Notes under the pieces: model-generated | What the model was told of the DNA's origin: nothing | Databases searched by the model: none | Seen by the model: the letters and a program-made list of their open reading frames with translations, nothing else | Position numbers and translations under genes: made by a program | In this document: positions 33,487-41,269 of the stretch, in pieces | Position numbering within the stretch: position 1 is the first letter of the stretch | How the letters are laid out: each line of letters begins with the position of its first letter | Assembly (NCBI GenBank): GCA_026129405.1 | Contig: JAHCID010000001.1 | Coordinates: forward strand, 1 to 64,000 | Reading direction: 5' to 3' | DNA: 64,000 nt | Source: a bacterium | Lineage (GTDB): Bacteria > Desulfobacterota > Binatia > DP-6

Positions 33487-35845
33487 CGTGCGCCGCGACC
33501 GCCTCCGGTGCCGCCACGACCGGCCGCGCGCCGGCGCCGGCCTCGACGAAGGCCGGTCGCAGGACCGTGAGCAGGGCCGGCAGCACGACCAGCGCGCTCG
33601 CCGCCGACACCAGCATCGCCAGCGCCACCAGCGCCCCCAGCTCCACGTGGAGCGCGAACCCCGACAGGCAGAGCGTCGCGTAGCCGACGGCGATGGCCGA
33701 GGCGACGAAGCAGACGGCCTTGCCCGAGGTGTCGAGCGCGCGGCGCAGCGCGGTGGCGAGATCGCCGCTCGTCGCGCGCTCCTCGCGCACGCGGAAGAGG
33801 AGGTACATGGCGTAGTCGGCGCCGATGCCGACCGCCATCGCCGAGATCGTGGCCGTGATGCCGTCGAGCGGCACCCGGAGCAATCCCATGACGCCGAAGT
33901 TCACGGCCACCGTCAGCGCGAGCGGCACCACGACGAGCAGCCCCGCCAGGAACGAGCGCAGGAGCAGCGCCGACACGGCCACCGTGATGGCGGCGATCTG
34001 GAGGATGTTGCGCAGCTTCCCGTGCACCATCACCTCCGTCGACGCGGCGATCGACGCGATGGTGCCGGTGAACGCGACGTCGACCCCCGGGGGCAGGTGC
34101 GTCGCTGCCAGCGCGGCCGCGCGCGCGATCAGTGCCTCGCCGGCGTGCGTGCTGTCGTCGCGGACGAGCAGCCGCACCTTCGCCCAGCGATGGGTCGGAT
34201 CGAGGATGACGTCGAAGTCGTCGGCGCCGCCCGAGAGGCCGTAGAGGAAGAGGTACTGGGCGACCAGCTCGCGCGACGCCGGCAGCTCACCGGCGTCGGC
34301 GCGATCGGCGTTCAGCGCCAGGTGCATGCGCCGCACGAAATCGACGTAGGACGTCACCTTACCGACCCCGGGCGCCGCCGCCAGCTTACCCTGGAGCTTC
34401 CACAGCCCGGCGAGCACGCCCGGCTCCTCGAGCCCGCCGTCGCGGCCGCCGTCGAGCAGCAGGATCAGCGTGCTCGTGCCGGCGAAGGCGTCGTTCAGTG
34501 CGGCGTCGTCGACGCGCACGGCCTCGCCTTCGCGGAACTGGCGCTTCACGCTCATGTCGACCGCGAGCCGACTGGCGGCGAGCCCGCAGAGGGCGACGAG
34601 GAGACCGGCGGCGCCGAGCACGCGCCACGGCCGACGCGTCGCCAGCGCCGCAACCCCGCCGAGCAGCCGATCGAGGATCGGGTGCGCCGCCGCCTCGCGC
34701 TCACGCTCACGCCGCGCGGGAGCCGGCAGCATCGCGCGCACTGCGGGGATCAGCGTCGCCTCGATCACGAGCGCCGACACGATGCCGAACGCCGTGAAGA
34801 TACCGAACGTGCGGATGCTCGCCGTCCCGAACGTCACCAGCGACGCGAAGGACAACGCCGCGACCGCACCGGCGGCGAGCATCACCGGACCGACGGTGCG
34901 CAGCGACGCCACCACCGCCGTCTCGACGTCGCCGCAGCGGTCGTACTCCTCGTAGAAGCGCTTCAGGACCTGCACGGCATGCCCGGCGGCGACCGCGAGG
35001 ATGAGGACCGGCGTGGTGGTGTTGAAGGGATCCAGCGCCACCCCGGCGAGGCCCATGAGGCCGAGCGCCCACAGCACCGAGAGGAGCCCGGTCGCGAGCG
35101 GCAGGACGAGCGCCTGGAGCGTGCGGAAGGCCTCGTAGTGGACCAGCCCGATGACGAGCAGCGCCAGCGGGAACAGGTAGGCCATGCGGCTCGAGTAGGC
35201 GCTCAGCTGCGACAGGAAGGCGACCGGACCGGACAAGCGCCACGTGAAGGTGCCGTCGTCCTCGCTCGCGATGGCCGCGCGCACGGCGGCGTCGAGCTGC
35301 CGATAGCCGGGCGTTGCCGGCGTCAGCTCGAAGCTCGCCTGCACCGCGGCCGCGGACCCGTCGGCGGCCACGAGCGTGCCGATCCAGGCGTCGTTGGCGA
35401 ACGCCCGGGCGCGCACGGCGGCGGCGCCCGCCGCGTCCGTCGGCGGCTCCGGCATCACCGCTTCGACGACCAGCCCGTCGGCGTTGCCGCCGATCGCCTT
35501 CACCTGCGGCGCGGCGAGGCTCTGGATCAGCGCCGGGTTGGCCCCCGGCACGTGACGGAGCTTCTCCGTGACCCGTGCCAGCTTGTGGAGGAACGCCGGC
35601 GTGAAGACCTGCCCGTCGTGCGGGAACAGCCCGACGACGACGAGGTTCTTGTCGCCGAACAGCGTGTGCACGCGGTCGAGCGTCTCGACGTAGGGATGCC
35701 CCTGGGGCAGCTGCGCGTCGGGGTCGACCTCGACGTGCAGACGCGTGGCCGCGACACCGAGCCCGAGCGTGATCGCGCAGAGGGTGCCGAGGACGAGAAG
35801 CCGCCGCCGCACCACCCATCGCGCCAGACGCTCGAGCCGCGTCAT
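33482..35845 (-). CDS. RND/MMPL exporter coupled to the acyltransferase
   Basis: 787 residues. N-terminal helix (LLVLGTLCAITLGLGVAAT), periplasmic loop with QGHPYVETLDRVHTLFGDKN, helix group from ~210, second loop, and the C-terminal core AVGIGADYAMYLLFRVREE, typical of hydrophobe-type RND/MMPL proteins such as HpnN and actinobacterial MmpL. It exports lipids or acylated small molecules. The ATG lies one base after the acyltransferase stop, so both are made from one mRNA under the sigma-54 promoter at 36591-36606. It is distinct from the tandem RND pair at 13.8-19.1 kb. Confidence 0.88.
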   Translation of the reverse strand: MTRLERLARWVVRRRLLVLGTLCAITLGLGVAATRLHVEVDPDAQLPQGHPYVETLDRVHTLFGDKNLVVVGLFPHDGQVFTPAFLHKLARVTEKLRHVPGANPALIQSLAAPQVKAIGGNADGLVVEAVMPEPPTDAAGAAAVRARAFANDAWIGTLVAADGSAAAVQASFELTPATPGYRQLDAAVRAAIASEDDGTFTWRLSGPVAFLSQLSAYSSRMAYLFPLALLVIGLVHYEAFRTLQALVLPLATGLLSVLWALGLMGLAGVALDPFNTTTPVLILAVAAGHAVQVLKRFYEEYDRCGDVETAVVASLRTVGPVMLAAGAVAALSFASLVTFGTASIRTFGIFTAFGIVSALVIEATLIPAVRAMLPAPARREREREAAAHPILDRLLGGVAALATRRPWRVLGAAGLLVALCGLAASRLAVDMSVKRQFREGEAVRVDDAALNDAFAGTSTLILLLDGGRDGGLEEPGVLAGLWKLQGKLAAAPGVGKVTSYVDFVRRMHLALNADRADAGELPASRELVAQYLFLYGLSGGADDFDVILDPTHRWAKVRLLVRDDSTHAGEALIARAAALAATHLPPGVDVAFTGTIASIAASTEVMVHGKLRNILQIAAITVAVSALLLRSFLAGLLVVVPLALTVAVNFGVMGLLRVPLDGITATISAMAVGIGADYAMYLLFRVREERATSGDLATALRRALDTSGKAVCFVASAIAVGYATLCLSGFALHVELGALVALAMLVSAASALVVLPALLTVLRPAFVEAGAGARPVVAAPEAVAAHA

Positions 35846-35846
35846 T

Positions 35847-36566
35847 TCACGCCCCCACGCAGAGCCGCTCGGGCGCCGGGAAGCCGAGCTCGGGCAGGAT
35901 CTCCGCCAGCTGCGACTCCGGGAACGCCTCGCCGACGAGGAACGGGCGGAACGGATGATCCGCCAGGTCGGCCGCGACCCGCCGCAGGTCGAAGTAGAGC
36001 AGCTCGTGCTCCCCGCCCGCGAGCTTCTCGTAGCGCGCGCTGAGGCCGGTGCGCTGGAAGCGCATCCACTCGTACGTCCACACGCGCTCGGGCTTGGCGC
36101 AGATGACGAGGTTGCGGGCGTCGATGCGGTCGATGACCTGCTTCACGAGATTGAAGAGGCCGAGCGACACGACCGGGAGGAACGTCTTGCCCTTGCGGTA
36201 CTCGGGGAGGATCGCGAAGCGCGTGATCTCGACCGCGCCCGCGTTGCGCAGCGGCAGCGGCAGCCGAAAGTACTCTTCGCACTCGAGCGGCCCGGCGCGG
36301 CGCGGCGTGAGCCGGACGGTGCCGCAGGCGGTCCCGGTCTCGACGTCCTCCGCGAGGAGGAACCAGGAGCGGGGATCGTAGGCGTCGGGTACCGGCACGT
36401 CGTAGCCGTTGCCGTGGACGTAGACCCGGCGGCGGACGTCGATCGCGCGGGAGATCGCCTCCGGCGTCGAGCAGAGGGAGAAGCGGTACCCGGAGAGGAG
36501 ACCGCGCTTGAAAGCCTCGTCCTCGGGGGCGTCGCTGGGCGGGAGTTGGACCGGACCGGACTGCAT
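35847..36566 (-). CDS. LuxI/FeeM-superfamily N-acyltransferase (exosortase-associated type)
   Basis: 239 residues. Acyl-homoserine-lactone-synthase-like core in GNAT fold: AIDVRRRVYVHGNGYDVPV, DAYDPRSWFLLAED, GTACGTVRLTP and EITRFAILPEYRKGK; the R, D-x2-D, GTVR and E-x2-R positions match those conserved in LuxI and in FeeM/PEP-CTERM-associated acyltransferases. The length is nearer FeeM/exosortase-type than LuxI. Such enzymes move an acyl chain from acyl-ACP to an amine. GGAGGG precedes ATG 36566. No exosortase is visible. The product (acyl amino acid, acyl lactone, other) cannot be told. Confidence 0.75.
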   Translation of the reverse strand: MQSGPVQLPPSDAPEDEAFKRGLLSGYRFSLCSTPEAISRAIDVRRRVYVHGNGYDVPVPDAYDPRSWFLLAEDVETGTACGTVRLTPRRAGPLECEEYFRLPLPLRNAGAVEITRFAILPEYRKGKTFLPVVSLGLFNLVKQVIDRIDARNLVICAKPERVWTYEWMRFQRTGLSARYEKLAGGEHELLYFDLRRVAADLADHPFRPFLVGEAFPESQLAEILPELGFPAPERLCVGA

Positions 36567-36590
36567 GTGACCCTCCAGGCCATCTGCCTG

Positions 36591-36606
36591 TGCAACGCCT
36601 GTGCCG
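36591..36606 (-). promoter_or_regulatory. Sigma-54 promoter of the acyltransferase-RND operon
   Basis: On the minus strand CGGCAC-AGGCG-TTGCA, matching the -24/-12 consensus TGGCAC-N5-TTGCW at all but the first base; GG and GC are exactly 10 bases apart. It predicts a transcript start near 36581, 15 bases before ATG 36566. Confidence 0.8.
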
Positions 36607-36652
36607 CGGGCCATGCAGCCGTCCCCGCATGCTTTTCGGTACTTGCGGGGCA

Positions 36653-36666
36653 GGAACCGCGGTTCC
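36653..36666. promoter_or_regulatory. Palindromic activator site GGAACC-GC-GGTTCC
   Basis: Perfect 14-base palindrome about 80 bases upstream of the predicted sigma-54 start, the normal place for an enhancer-binding protein. A further half site CGTTCC lies at 36673-36678. The same motif occurs upstream of the ketoacyl synthase (38942-38955). It sits between two divergent genes and may serve both. Confidence 0.65.
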
Positions 36667-36789
36667 CACCACCGTTCCCAGGGCCCTCTGGGGCCCATCC
36701 GGACGTTTCCCGTCAGTCCGGAACGCCGTGAGAAGGGCCGCCACCGGCTTGTGAGTCCGGCGGGCGACCCACAGAATCGAGGCGTCCGG

Positions 36790-38868
36790 ATGCGCTACGA
36801 CTGGCTCGTTCCGCTGCTCGCCGCCGTGGCGAACGTCGTCATCTGCGGGGCCGTCCTGTGGCGGCGCCGCCGCGACCGCATGGCCTGGGTGTTCGCGGCC
36901 ATGACCCTCACCATCGCGGCGTGGGACCTCGGCATCTTCGCGCTCTACTTCTTCGAGGATCCCGCCCGCGCGGAGTGGTGGAGCCGGCTGGCACGGGTAG
37001 GGATGTGCTTCGCGCCGGTCGCCGGCTTCCACACGGCGGTGCTCATCACGGGCTTCCGGGGTCGCGCCTGGGACACCGCGCTGGGCGTCGGCTACCTCTC
37101 CGCCGCAGTACTCTCGCTCGTCAACCTGCAGGGTCAGCTCGTCGCCGGCGTCCAGCCGCACGTCTGGGGCTGGTACCCGCGCATCCTGCCTGCCTACGCC
37201 GGCGTGACGGTCGTGGTGGCCGTCTACATGCTGCTCACCATCGGGGTCATGTGGGCGCGCTACCTCCATCCCGAGTCCGCCCGGCAGCGCGCGCAGGCGA
37301 AGCTCTTCTTCCTCGGCGCGCTCGTGCAGGTGCCGTTCTCGTTCACGAACCTGCTGCCGCTCTACGGCGTCGAGATGTATCCGCTCGGGCAGCTCGGCAA
37401 CGTCTTCTTCACCGGTGCCCTCGCCTACGCGATCGTGCGGCACCGGCTGATGGACGTCGACTTCGTCGTCCGCAAGGTGCTGAGCTTCACGCTCGCCGCG
37501 GCGGTCGTGCTCGTGCCCGGAGCGCTCACGGTCGCCGGACTGAGCCAGCATCTCCACGCGGAGGATCCGCTCGGCATCGGCACCGCGGCGGCGTTGCTCG
37601 CGCTCTGCGCGGCAGTCCTCGTGCCGATGCTCCAGCGCGCCCTCGAAACGCGCATCCAACGCGCCTTCTTCCCGGACCGCTGGGACTACCGTCGCCGGCT
37701 GCGCCAGTTCGCGACCACGCTCGTACACGAGCTCGACGAGCAGCAGCTCCTGCGCCGGCTCGGCGACACGCTGACGGAGATCCTCGAGCTCGAGCACTGC
37801 CACGTGTTCGCCCGCGAGGCCGACGGCAGCGAGCTGCTGCTGGCCCATCCGGTGCCCACCACGCCGCAGCCGCTCGACGCGAGCCTGGTCGCGGCGCTCG
37901 AATCGTCGTACGGCCCGGTGCTCGCGGGCGAGCTCGAAGGCCCCTCCCCCGAGGCCGCCGCGTACGCCGCGGCGCACTACTGGGAGGTGCTCGCGCCGTT
38001 GCGGGTCAACGATCGGCTGATCGGCGTGCTCGCCCTGGGCGAGAACCGCGAGAAGAACATGATGTCGGCGGAGGATCTCCAGCTGATCGCGACGGTCGCC
38101 GCGGGCGCCAGCGTGGCGCTGGAGAACAGCCGTCTGTCGCGCGAGCTGCGCCGCTCGGAGGTGGTGCTCCAGCGCGCCAGCAAGCTGTCCTCGCTCGGCA
38201 TGCTCGCCGCGGGCATCGCGCACGAGATCCGCAACCCGCTGGTCGCCGTGAAGACGTTCCTCGACCTGCTGCCGCAGCGGCTCGACGATGCCGACTTCGT
38301 GTCGCGCTTCCGCGAGCTCAGCCAGAGCGAGCTGAAGCGGGTCACCGACCTCATCAGCGACCTCCTCGCTCTCGGCAAGTCGAAGACCGCCGAACGGCGG
38401 CCGATCGAGCTCGCGACCACGCTCGAGCCGGTGCTGCGCCTGATGGAATCGACCGCCCGCAAGCGCCAGGTGGAGGTGATCGCCCGGTTGCCGCCCGACC
38501 TGCCCCTGGTGCTCGCCGACAGCGACCAGATGAAGCAGATCGTGCTGAACCTCCTCTTGAACGCCATCGAGGTCAGCCCCCCGGGCAGCGCGGTGCAGTT
38601 CGACGTCCACCTCGCGACGCCGTCGACGGTCGTGCTCGAGGTCCGCGACCAGGGTCCCGGCATTCCACCGGAGCACCTGGAGACGATCTTCGAGCCCTTC
38701 TTCACCACCAAGGAGAGCGGTACCGGACTCGGCCTGCCGCTCGTACACCAGATGGTCACCGAGCACGGCGGCGAGATCGACGTCGAGAGCCACGTCGGCC
38801 GGGGCAGCGCGTTCCGCATCACGTTCCCGCTGGCGGCGCATCTCGTGCTCCGCGACACCGGCACCTGA
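36790..38868 (+). CDS. 7TM-GAF histidine kinase 1
   Basis: 692 residues. Residues ~1-225 form seven helices of the HisKA_7TM type, residues ~225-290 add two more helices, then a GAF domain (about 310-450), HisKA with His478 in GIAHEIRNPLVAVKTFLDLL, and HATPase with NLLLNAIE, DQGPGIP and GTGLGLP. Resembles the PrsK kinase of exosortase/PEP-CTERM systems. No receiver is fused; the only response regulator near is at 43.4-44.8 kb. Its catalytic half is nearly the same as that of kinase 2, so they may phosphorylate the same regulator. The start at 36790 places the first helix at the N-terminus. Confidence 0.85.
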   Translation: MRYDWLVPLLAAVANVVICGAVLWRRRRDRMAWVFAAMTLTIAAWDLGIFALYFFEDPARAEWWSRLARVGMCFAPVAGFHTAVLITGFRGRAWDTALGVGYLSAAVLSLVNLQGQLVAGVQPHVWGWYPRILPAYAGVTVVVAVYMLLTIGVMWARYLHPESARQRAQAKLFFLGALVQVPFSFTNLLPLYGVEMYPLGQLGNVFFTGALAYAIVRHRLMDVDFVVRKVLSFTLAAAVVLVPGALTVAGLSQHLHAEDPLGIGTAAALLALCAAVLVPMLQRALETRIQRAFFPDRWDYRRRLRQFATTLVHELDEQQLLRRLGDTLTEILELEHCHVFAREADGSELLLAHPVPTTPQPLDASLVAALESSYGPVLAGELEGPSPEAAAYAAAHYWEVLAPLRVNDRLIGVLALGENREKNMMSAEDLQLIATVAAGASVALENSRLSRELRRSEVVLQRASKLSSLGMLAAGIAHEIRNPLVAVKTFLDLLPQRLDDADFVSRFRELSQSELKRVTDLISDLLALGKSKTAERRPIELATTLEPVLRLMESTARKRQVEVIARLPPDLPLVLADSDQMKQIVLNLLLNAIEVSPPGSAVQFDVHLATPSTVVLEVRDQGPGIPPEHLETIFEPFFTTKESGTGLGLPLVHQMVTEHGGEIDVESHVGRGSAFRITFPLAAHLVLRDTGT

Positions 38869-38941
38869 TCTCGCCGCGGCCTCCGGCGCACCCGTCCCAC
38901 GCCGCCGAATGGGAACCCCCGGGACCGCAACGGCGCGGAGC

Positions 38942-38955
38942 GGAACCCGGGTTCC
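38942..38955. promoter_or_regulatory. Palindromic activator site GGAACC-CG-GGTTCC
   Basis: Perfect 14-base palindrome of the same 6-2-6 form as at 36653-36666, centred about 65 bases upstream of the predicted sigma-54 start. A second, imperfect copy (GGAACC-CCC-GGGACC) lies at 38912-38926. Confidence 0.65.
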
Positions 38956-38987
38956 CTGCCGCACCACGTCGCACCGCCCATGCAGGA

Positions 38988-39003
38988 CGGCATGAGGGTT
39001 GCT
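38988..39003 (+). promoter_or_regulatory. Sigma-54 promoter of the ketoacyl synthase gene
   Basis: CGGCAT-GAGGG-TTGCT with GG (38989-38990) and GC (39001-39002) ten bases apart. Predicted start of transcription near 39013, so the first ATG (39016) would be almost leaderless. Confidence 0.7.
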
Positions 39004-39015
39004 CGGCAGTATCCC

Positions 39016-40353
39016 ATGCAGTTCATCGAAGGCACCAGCGTCGCGCCCCACCCGAACACGATCCCGGCGATCCGCTTCGAGCAGCCGCGCAGCGAGGCGC
39101 GGCCCGCGTCCCGGCGCGTCGTCGTCACCGGGATCGGCCTCGTCGCCAGCAGCGGCATCGGCATCGACGCGCTCTGGAAGACGCTGGTCGACGGCGGCTC
39201 GACCGTCCGCCCCCTCAGCAGCTTCGACGTCAGCGACTACGCCGTCCAGATCGCCGCCCAGGTCCCCGACTTCCGGCCGCGCGACTTCATGACCGGCATG
39301 CGCGCCCGCGGCGGCGGCCGCTACTGCCAGCTCGCGGTCGCCGCGACGCGGCTCGCGGTCGAGGACGCGCGCGTGCCCGACGGCGCGCTGGCGTCGACCC
39401 GCGCCGGGCTCTTCCTCGGCACCGCATCGGGCGCGGCCGAGCTGTACGAAGCCCAGTCGATGGTCTTCCAGCGCCGCGGGCCGGGCTCGGTCGGCCGGAC
39501 CTTCCCCCTCGTCGCCTCGCCGCACGCCGCCGCCGCGCTGGCGGCGAGCGACTGGGGCATCGTCGGCCCCATCCTCACCGTATCCACCGAGTGCCCGGCG
39601 GGGCTCGACGCCCTCGTGCACGCGACGCGCGCGATCCGCAGCGGCACGATCGACGTCGCCGTCGCCGGCGGCGCCGACGCGCCCCTGACGCCCCTCCTCT
39701 TCGCCGGCTTCGCTCGCTGCGGGCTGCTGTCGGCGGACAACGACGCGCCGGCGAGCGCGGCGCGACCCTTCGATCGCCGGCGCGCCGGCTTCGTTCTCGG
39801 CGAGGGCGGCGCCATGCTGGTCCTCGAGAGCGAGGAGCACGCCCGCGCCCGCGGCGCCCGCATCCTCGGGACGATCCTCGGCGCCGGCGTGGCCCGCGCG
39901 CGGCCCACGTTCCTCGGCGACGTCGACCCGACCGGCCAGGGCTTCGCGGCGGCGGGCCGCCAGGCGCTCGCGGAGGCGGGCCGCACCGTCGACGACGTCG
40001 GCCTCGTGTGCGCGCACGCGACCGGCATCCAGATGACCGACCTCGCCGAGGCCCACGGGCTCGCGACGCTGCTCGGCCCGCGGCGCAGCCGCGTGCCGGT
40101 GATGTCGGTGAAGGGCGCGCTCGGCCATCCGCTGGCCGCGGCCGGCATCCTCCAGGTGGCGACCGCGCTGCGCACCATCGCGACGGGGCGGATCCCGGCC
40201 ACGCGCAACTGCGAGCAGGTCGACCCGGCGTGCGGGCTCGACGTCGTGCACGGCGGCTCCCGCTGCGAGGACGTACGGACGGCGCTGGTCGAGAGTCACG
40301 CCTTCGGCGGCAACACGACCTCGCTGCTGCTCGGCGGCGCCGAGGCCGCCTGA
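39016..40353 (+). CDS. Beta-ketoacyl-ACP synthase (FabF-type, stand-alone)
   Basis: 445 residues from ATG 39016 (a ~30-residue N-terminal tail precedes RRVVVTGIGLVASSG, where FabF normally begins). Catalytic Cys in VSTECPAGLDAL, first His in CAHATGIQMTD, Lys/second His in KGALGHPLAAAG, so the C-H-H triad is intact. Condenses acyl-ACP with malonyl-ACP. The location in a sigma-54-controlled group with an acyltransferase and away from fab genes suggests it makes a dedicated acyl chain rather than bulk fatty acids; this is inference. Confidence 0.85.
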   Translation: MQFIEGTSVAPHPNTIPAIRFEQPRSEARPASRRVVVTGIGLVASSGIGIDALWKTLVDGGSTVRPLSSFDVSDYAVQIAAQVPDFRPRDFMTGMRARGGGRYCQLAVAATRLAVEDARVPDGALASTRAGLFLGTASGAAELYEAQSMVFQRRGPGSVGRTFPLVASPHAAAALAASDWGIVGPILTVSTECPAGLDALVHATRAIRSGTIDVAVAGGADAPLTPLLFAGFARCGLLSADNDAPASAARPFDRRRAGFVLGEGGAMLVLESEEHARARGARILGTILGAGVARARPTFLGDVDPTGQGFAAAGRQALAEAGRTVDDVGLVCAHATGIQMTDLAEAHGLATLLGPRRSRVPVMSVKGALGHPLAAAGILQVATALRTIATGRIPATRNCEQVDPACGLDVVHGGSRCEDVRTALVESHAFGGNTTSLLLGGAEAA

Positions 40354-40359
40354 GCCTGC

Positions 40360-40398
40360 GGTGCCGGAGGGTCCGCGAGCCGCCGACCCTCCGGCACC
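40360..40398. terminator. Bidirectional hairpin terminator
   Basis: GGTGCCGGAGGGTC / GACCCTCCGGCACC, perfect 14-bp stem, 11-base loop, between the convergent ketoacyl synthase and Spy-like genes. Confidence 0.7.
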
Positions 40399-40404
40399 GG
40401 TGCG

Positions 40405-40917
40405 TCAGAGCCGCAGCGTCCCCGAGCGGATCAGGTAGGCGAGCCGCCGGCGCTGCTCCGGCCGCAGCAGCGCATGGATGCGGCCGAGCGCCCGCTCGAC
40501 CACCTCGCGCAAGCGCTCGGCACTGCGCACGCGCGTCGTGCCGCCCTCGCCGGCGCGGGCGACGTCGTAGGTGTCGCCCGCGACCGCGTCGGCGAACGCA
40601 GCCATGGCCCGGCGCGTGTCGACCTCGGCCTGCGCCCGCTCGGTCTTGAGGTCGCCCAGGATGGTGGCGAGATCGGCGGTCTGCTCCTCGTCGAGCTCCA
40701 GCTTGTGGGCGAGATACCGCAGCGGCCGGCGGACGCCGAAGTCGCCGCCGCCGAGCTCGCCGGCGTCCATCCGCGACGCGAACGCCGCGATCCAGTCCCG
40801 ATCGACATGGCGGTGCTCGTGGCCGCCCTCGTGGTCGCGGACGGGGCTGCAACCGCCCGCAAAGGCCCAGGCAGGCGCGCCGCCGTGGCGGGCCCACCAA
40901 CGTAGGTGTCGGTGCAT
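40405..40917 (-). CDS. Spy/CpxP-like periplasmic protein
   Basis: 170 residues, mainly helical. Pattern LAHKLELDEEQTADLATILG and RIHALLRPEQRRRLAYLI with two LTxxQ-like segments, as in Spy/CpxP and periplasmic heavy-metal-sensor proteins. His-rich stretch HEGGHEHRHVDRDW near residue 30 may bind metal. The N-terminus (WWARHGGAPAWAFAGGC) is a short, poor signal or lipoprotein-like peptide ending in Cys. GAGGAG precedes ATG 40917. Promoter at 40992-41020. Confidence 0.65.
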   Translation of the reverse strand: MHRHLRWWARHGGAPAWAFAGGCSPVRDHEGGHEHRHVDRDWIAAFASRMDAGELGGGDFGVRRPLRYLAHKLELDEEQTADLATILGDLKTERAQAEVDTRRAMAAFADAVAGDTYDVARAGEGGTTRVRSAERLREVVERALGRIHALLRPEQRRRLAYLIRSGTLRL

Positions 40918-40991
40918 CGTCTTCTCCTCGTGCCGGGGCTGGTCGCACCCGGCGGGAATTCCGCGTGGGCGGGATGCCACACGCAGCCCAC

Positions 40992-41020
40992 CTCGTAGGC
41001 GCGCGAGGCGCCCGGGTCAA
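40992..41020 (-). promoter_or_regulatory. Promoter of the Spy-like gene
   Basis: On the minus strand TTGACC (41015-41020), 17-base spacer, TACGAG (40992-40997). The 352 bases between 40918 and 41269 otherwise hold only this and the sigma-54 site of kinase 2. Confidence 0.5.
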
Positions 41021-41208
41021 CGCAGCCCGCACGCGGCGGTGCGCAGCGCCTGCCGTCACCATCGTGCCGCGACGGACCGTTGCACCCCGCCGCGCAACCC
41101 GCAGAGCATCGGCCGCGTTGTGCCACGCACGACACACCGTCCTGTGCCGCCTGGGTCAGGCTGACGCGTTCCCCCGCCCAAAGGCCTTCGCTCGAGGGCG
41201 ACTCTGCG

Positions 41209-41224
41209 AGGCACCGGCTTTGCT
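41209..41224 (+). promoter_or_regulatory. Sigma-54 promoter of histidine kinase 2
   Basis: AGGCAC-CGGCT-TTGCT, full GGCAC/TTGCT match with GG and GC ten bases apart. It predicts a start near 41235, 35 bases before ATG 41270. No full 14-base palindrome is seen upstream; a half site CGTTCC lies at 41167-41172. Confidence 0.75.
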
Positions 41225-41269
41225 CCACGGATCCCCGGACCCGCACGACGCCGGCGGGACACGCACGTC

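Noticed and set aside
35847-36566. Plain LuxI acyl-homoserine-lactone synthase
   Set aside because: Core residues agree but length and spacing fit the FeeM/exosortase-associated group better, and no LuxR-type regulator is nearby; the wider superfamily call is used.
36607-36789. Sigma-54 promoter for kinase 1
   Set aside because: GG-N10-GC pairs exist but none with TTGC at -12; not supported.
35842-40299. Very long open frame of 1485 codons on the minus strand
   Set aside because: It is antisense to the well-supported kinase 1 and ketoacyl synthase genes and its translation is low-complexity Arg/Glu/Asp; a side effect of high GC.
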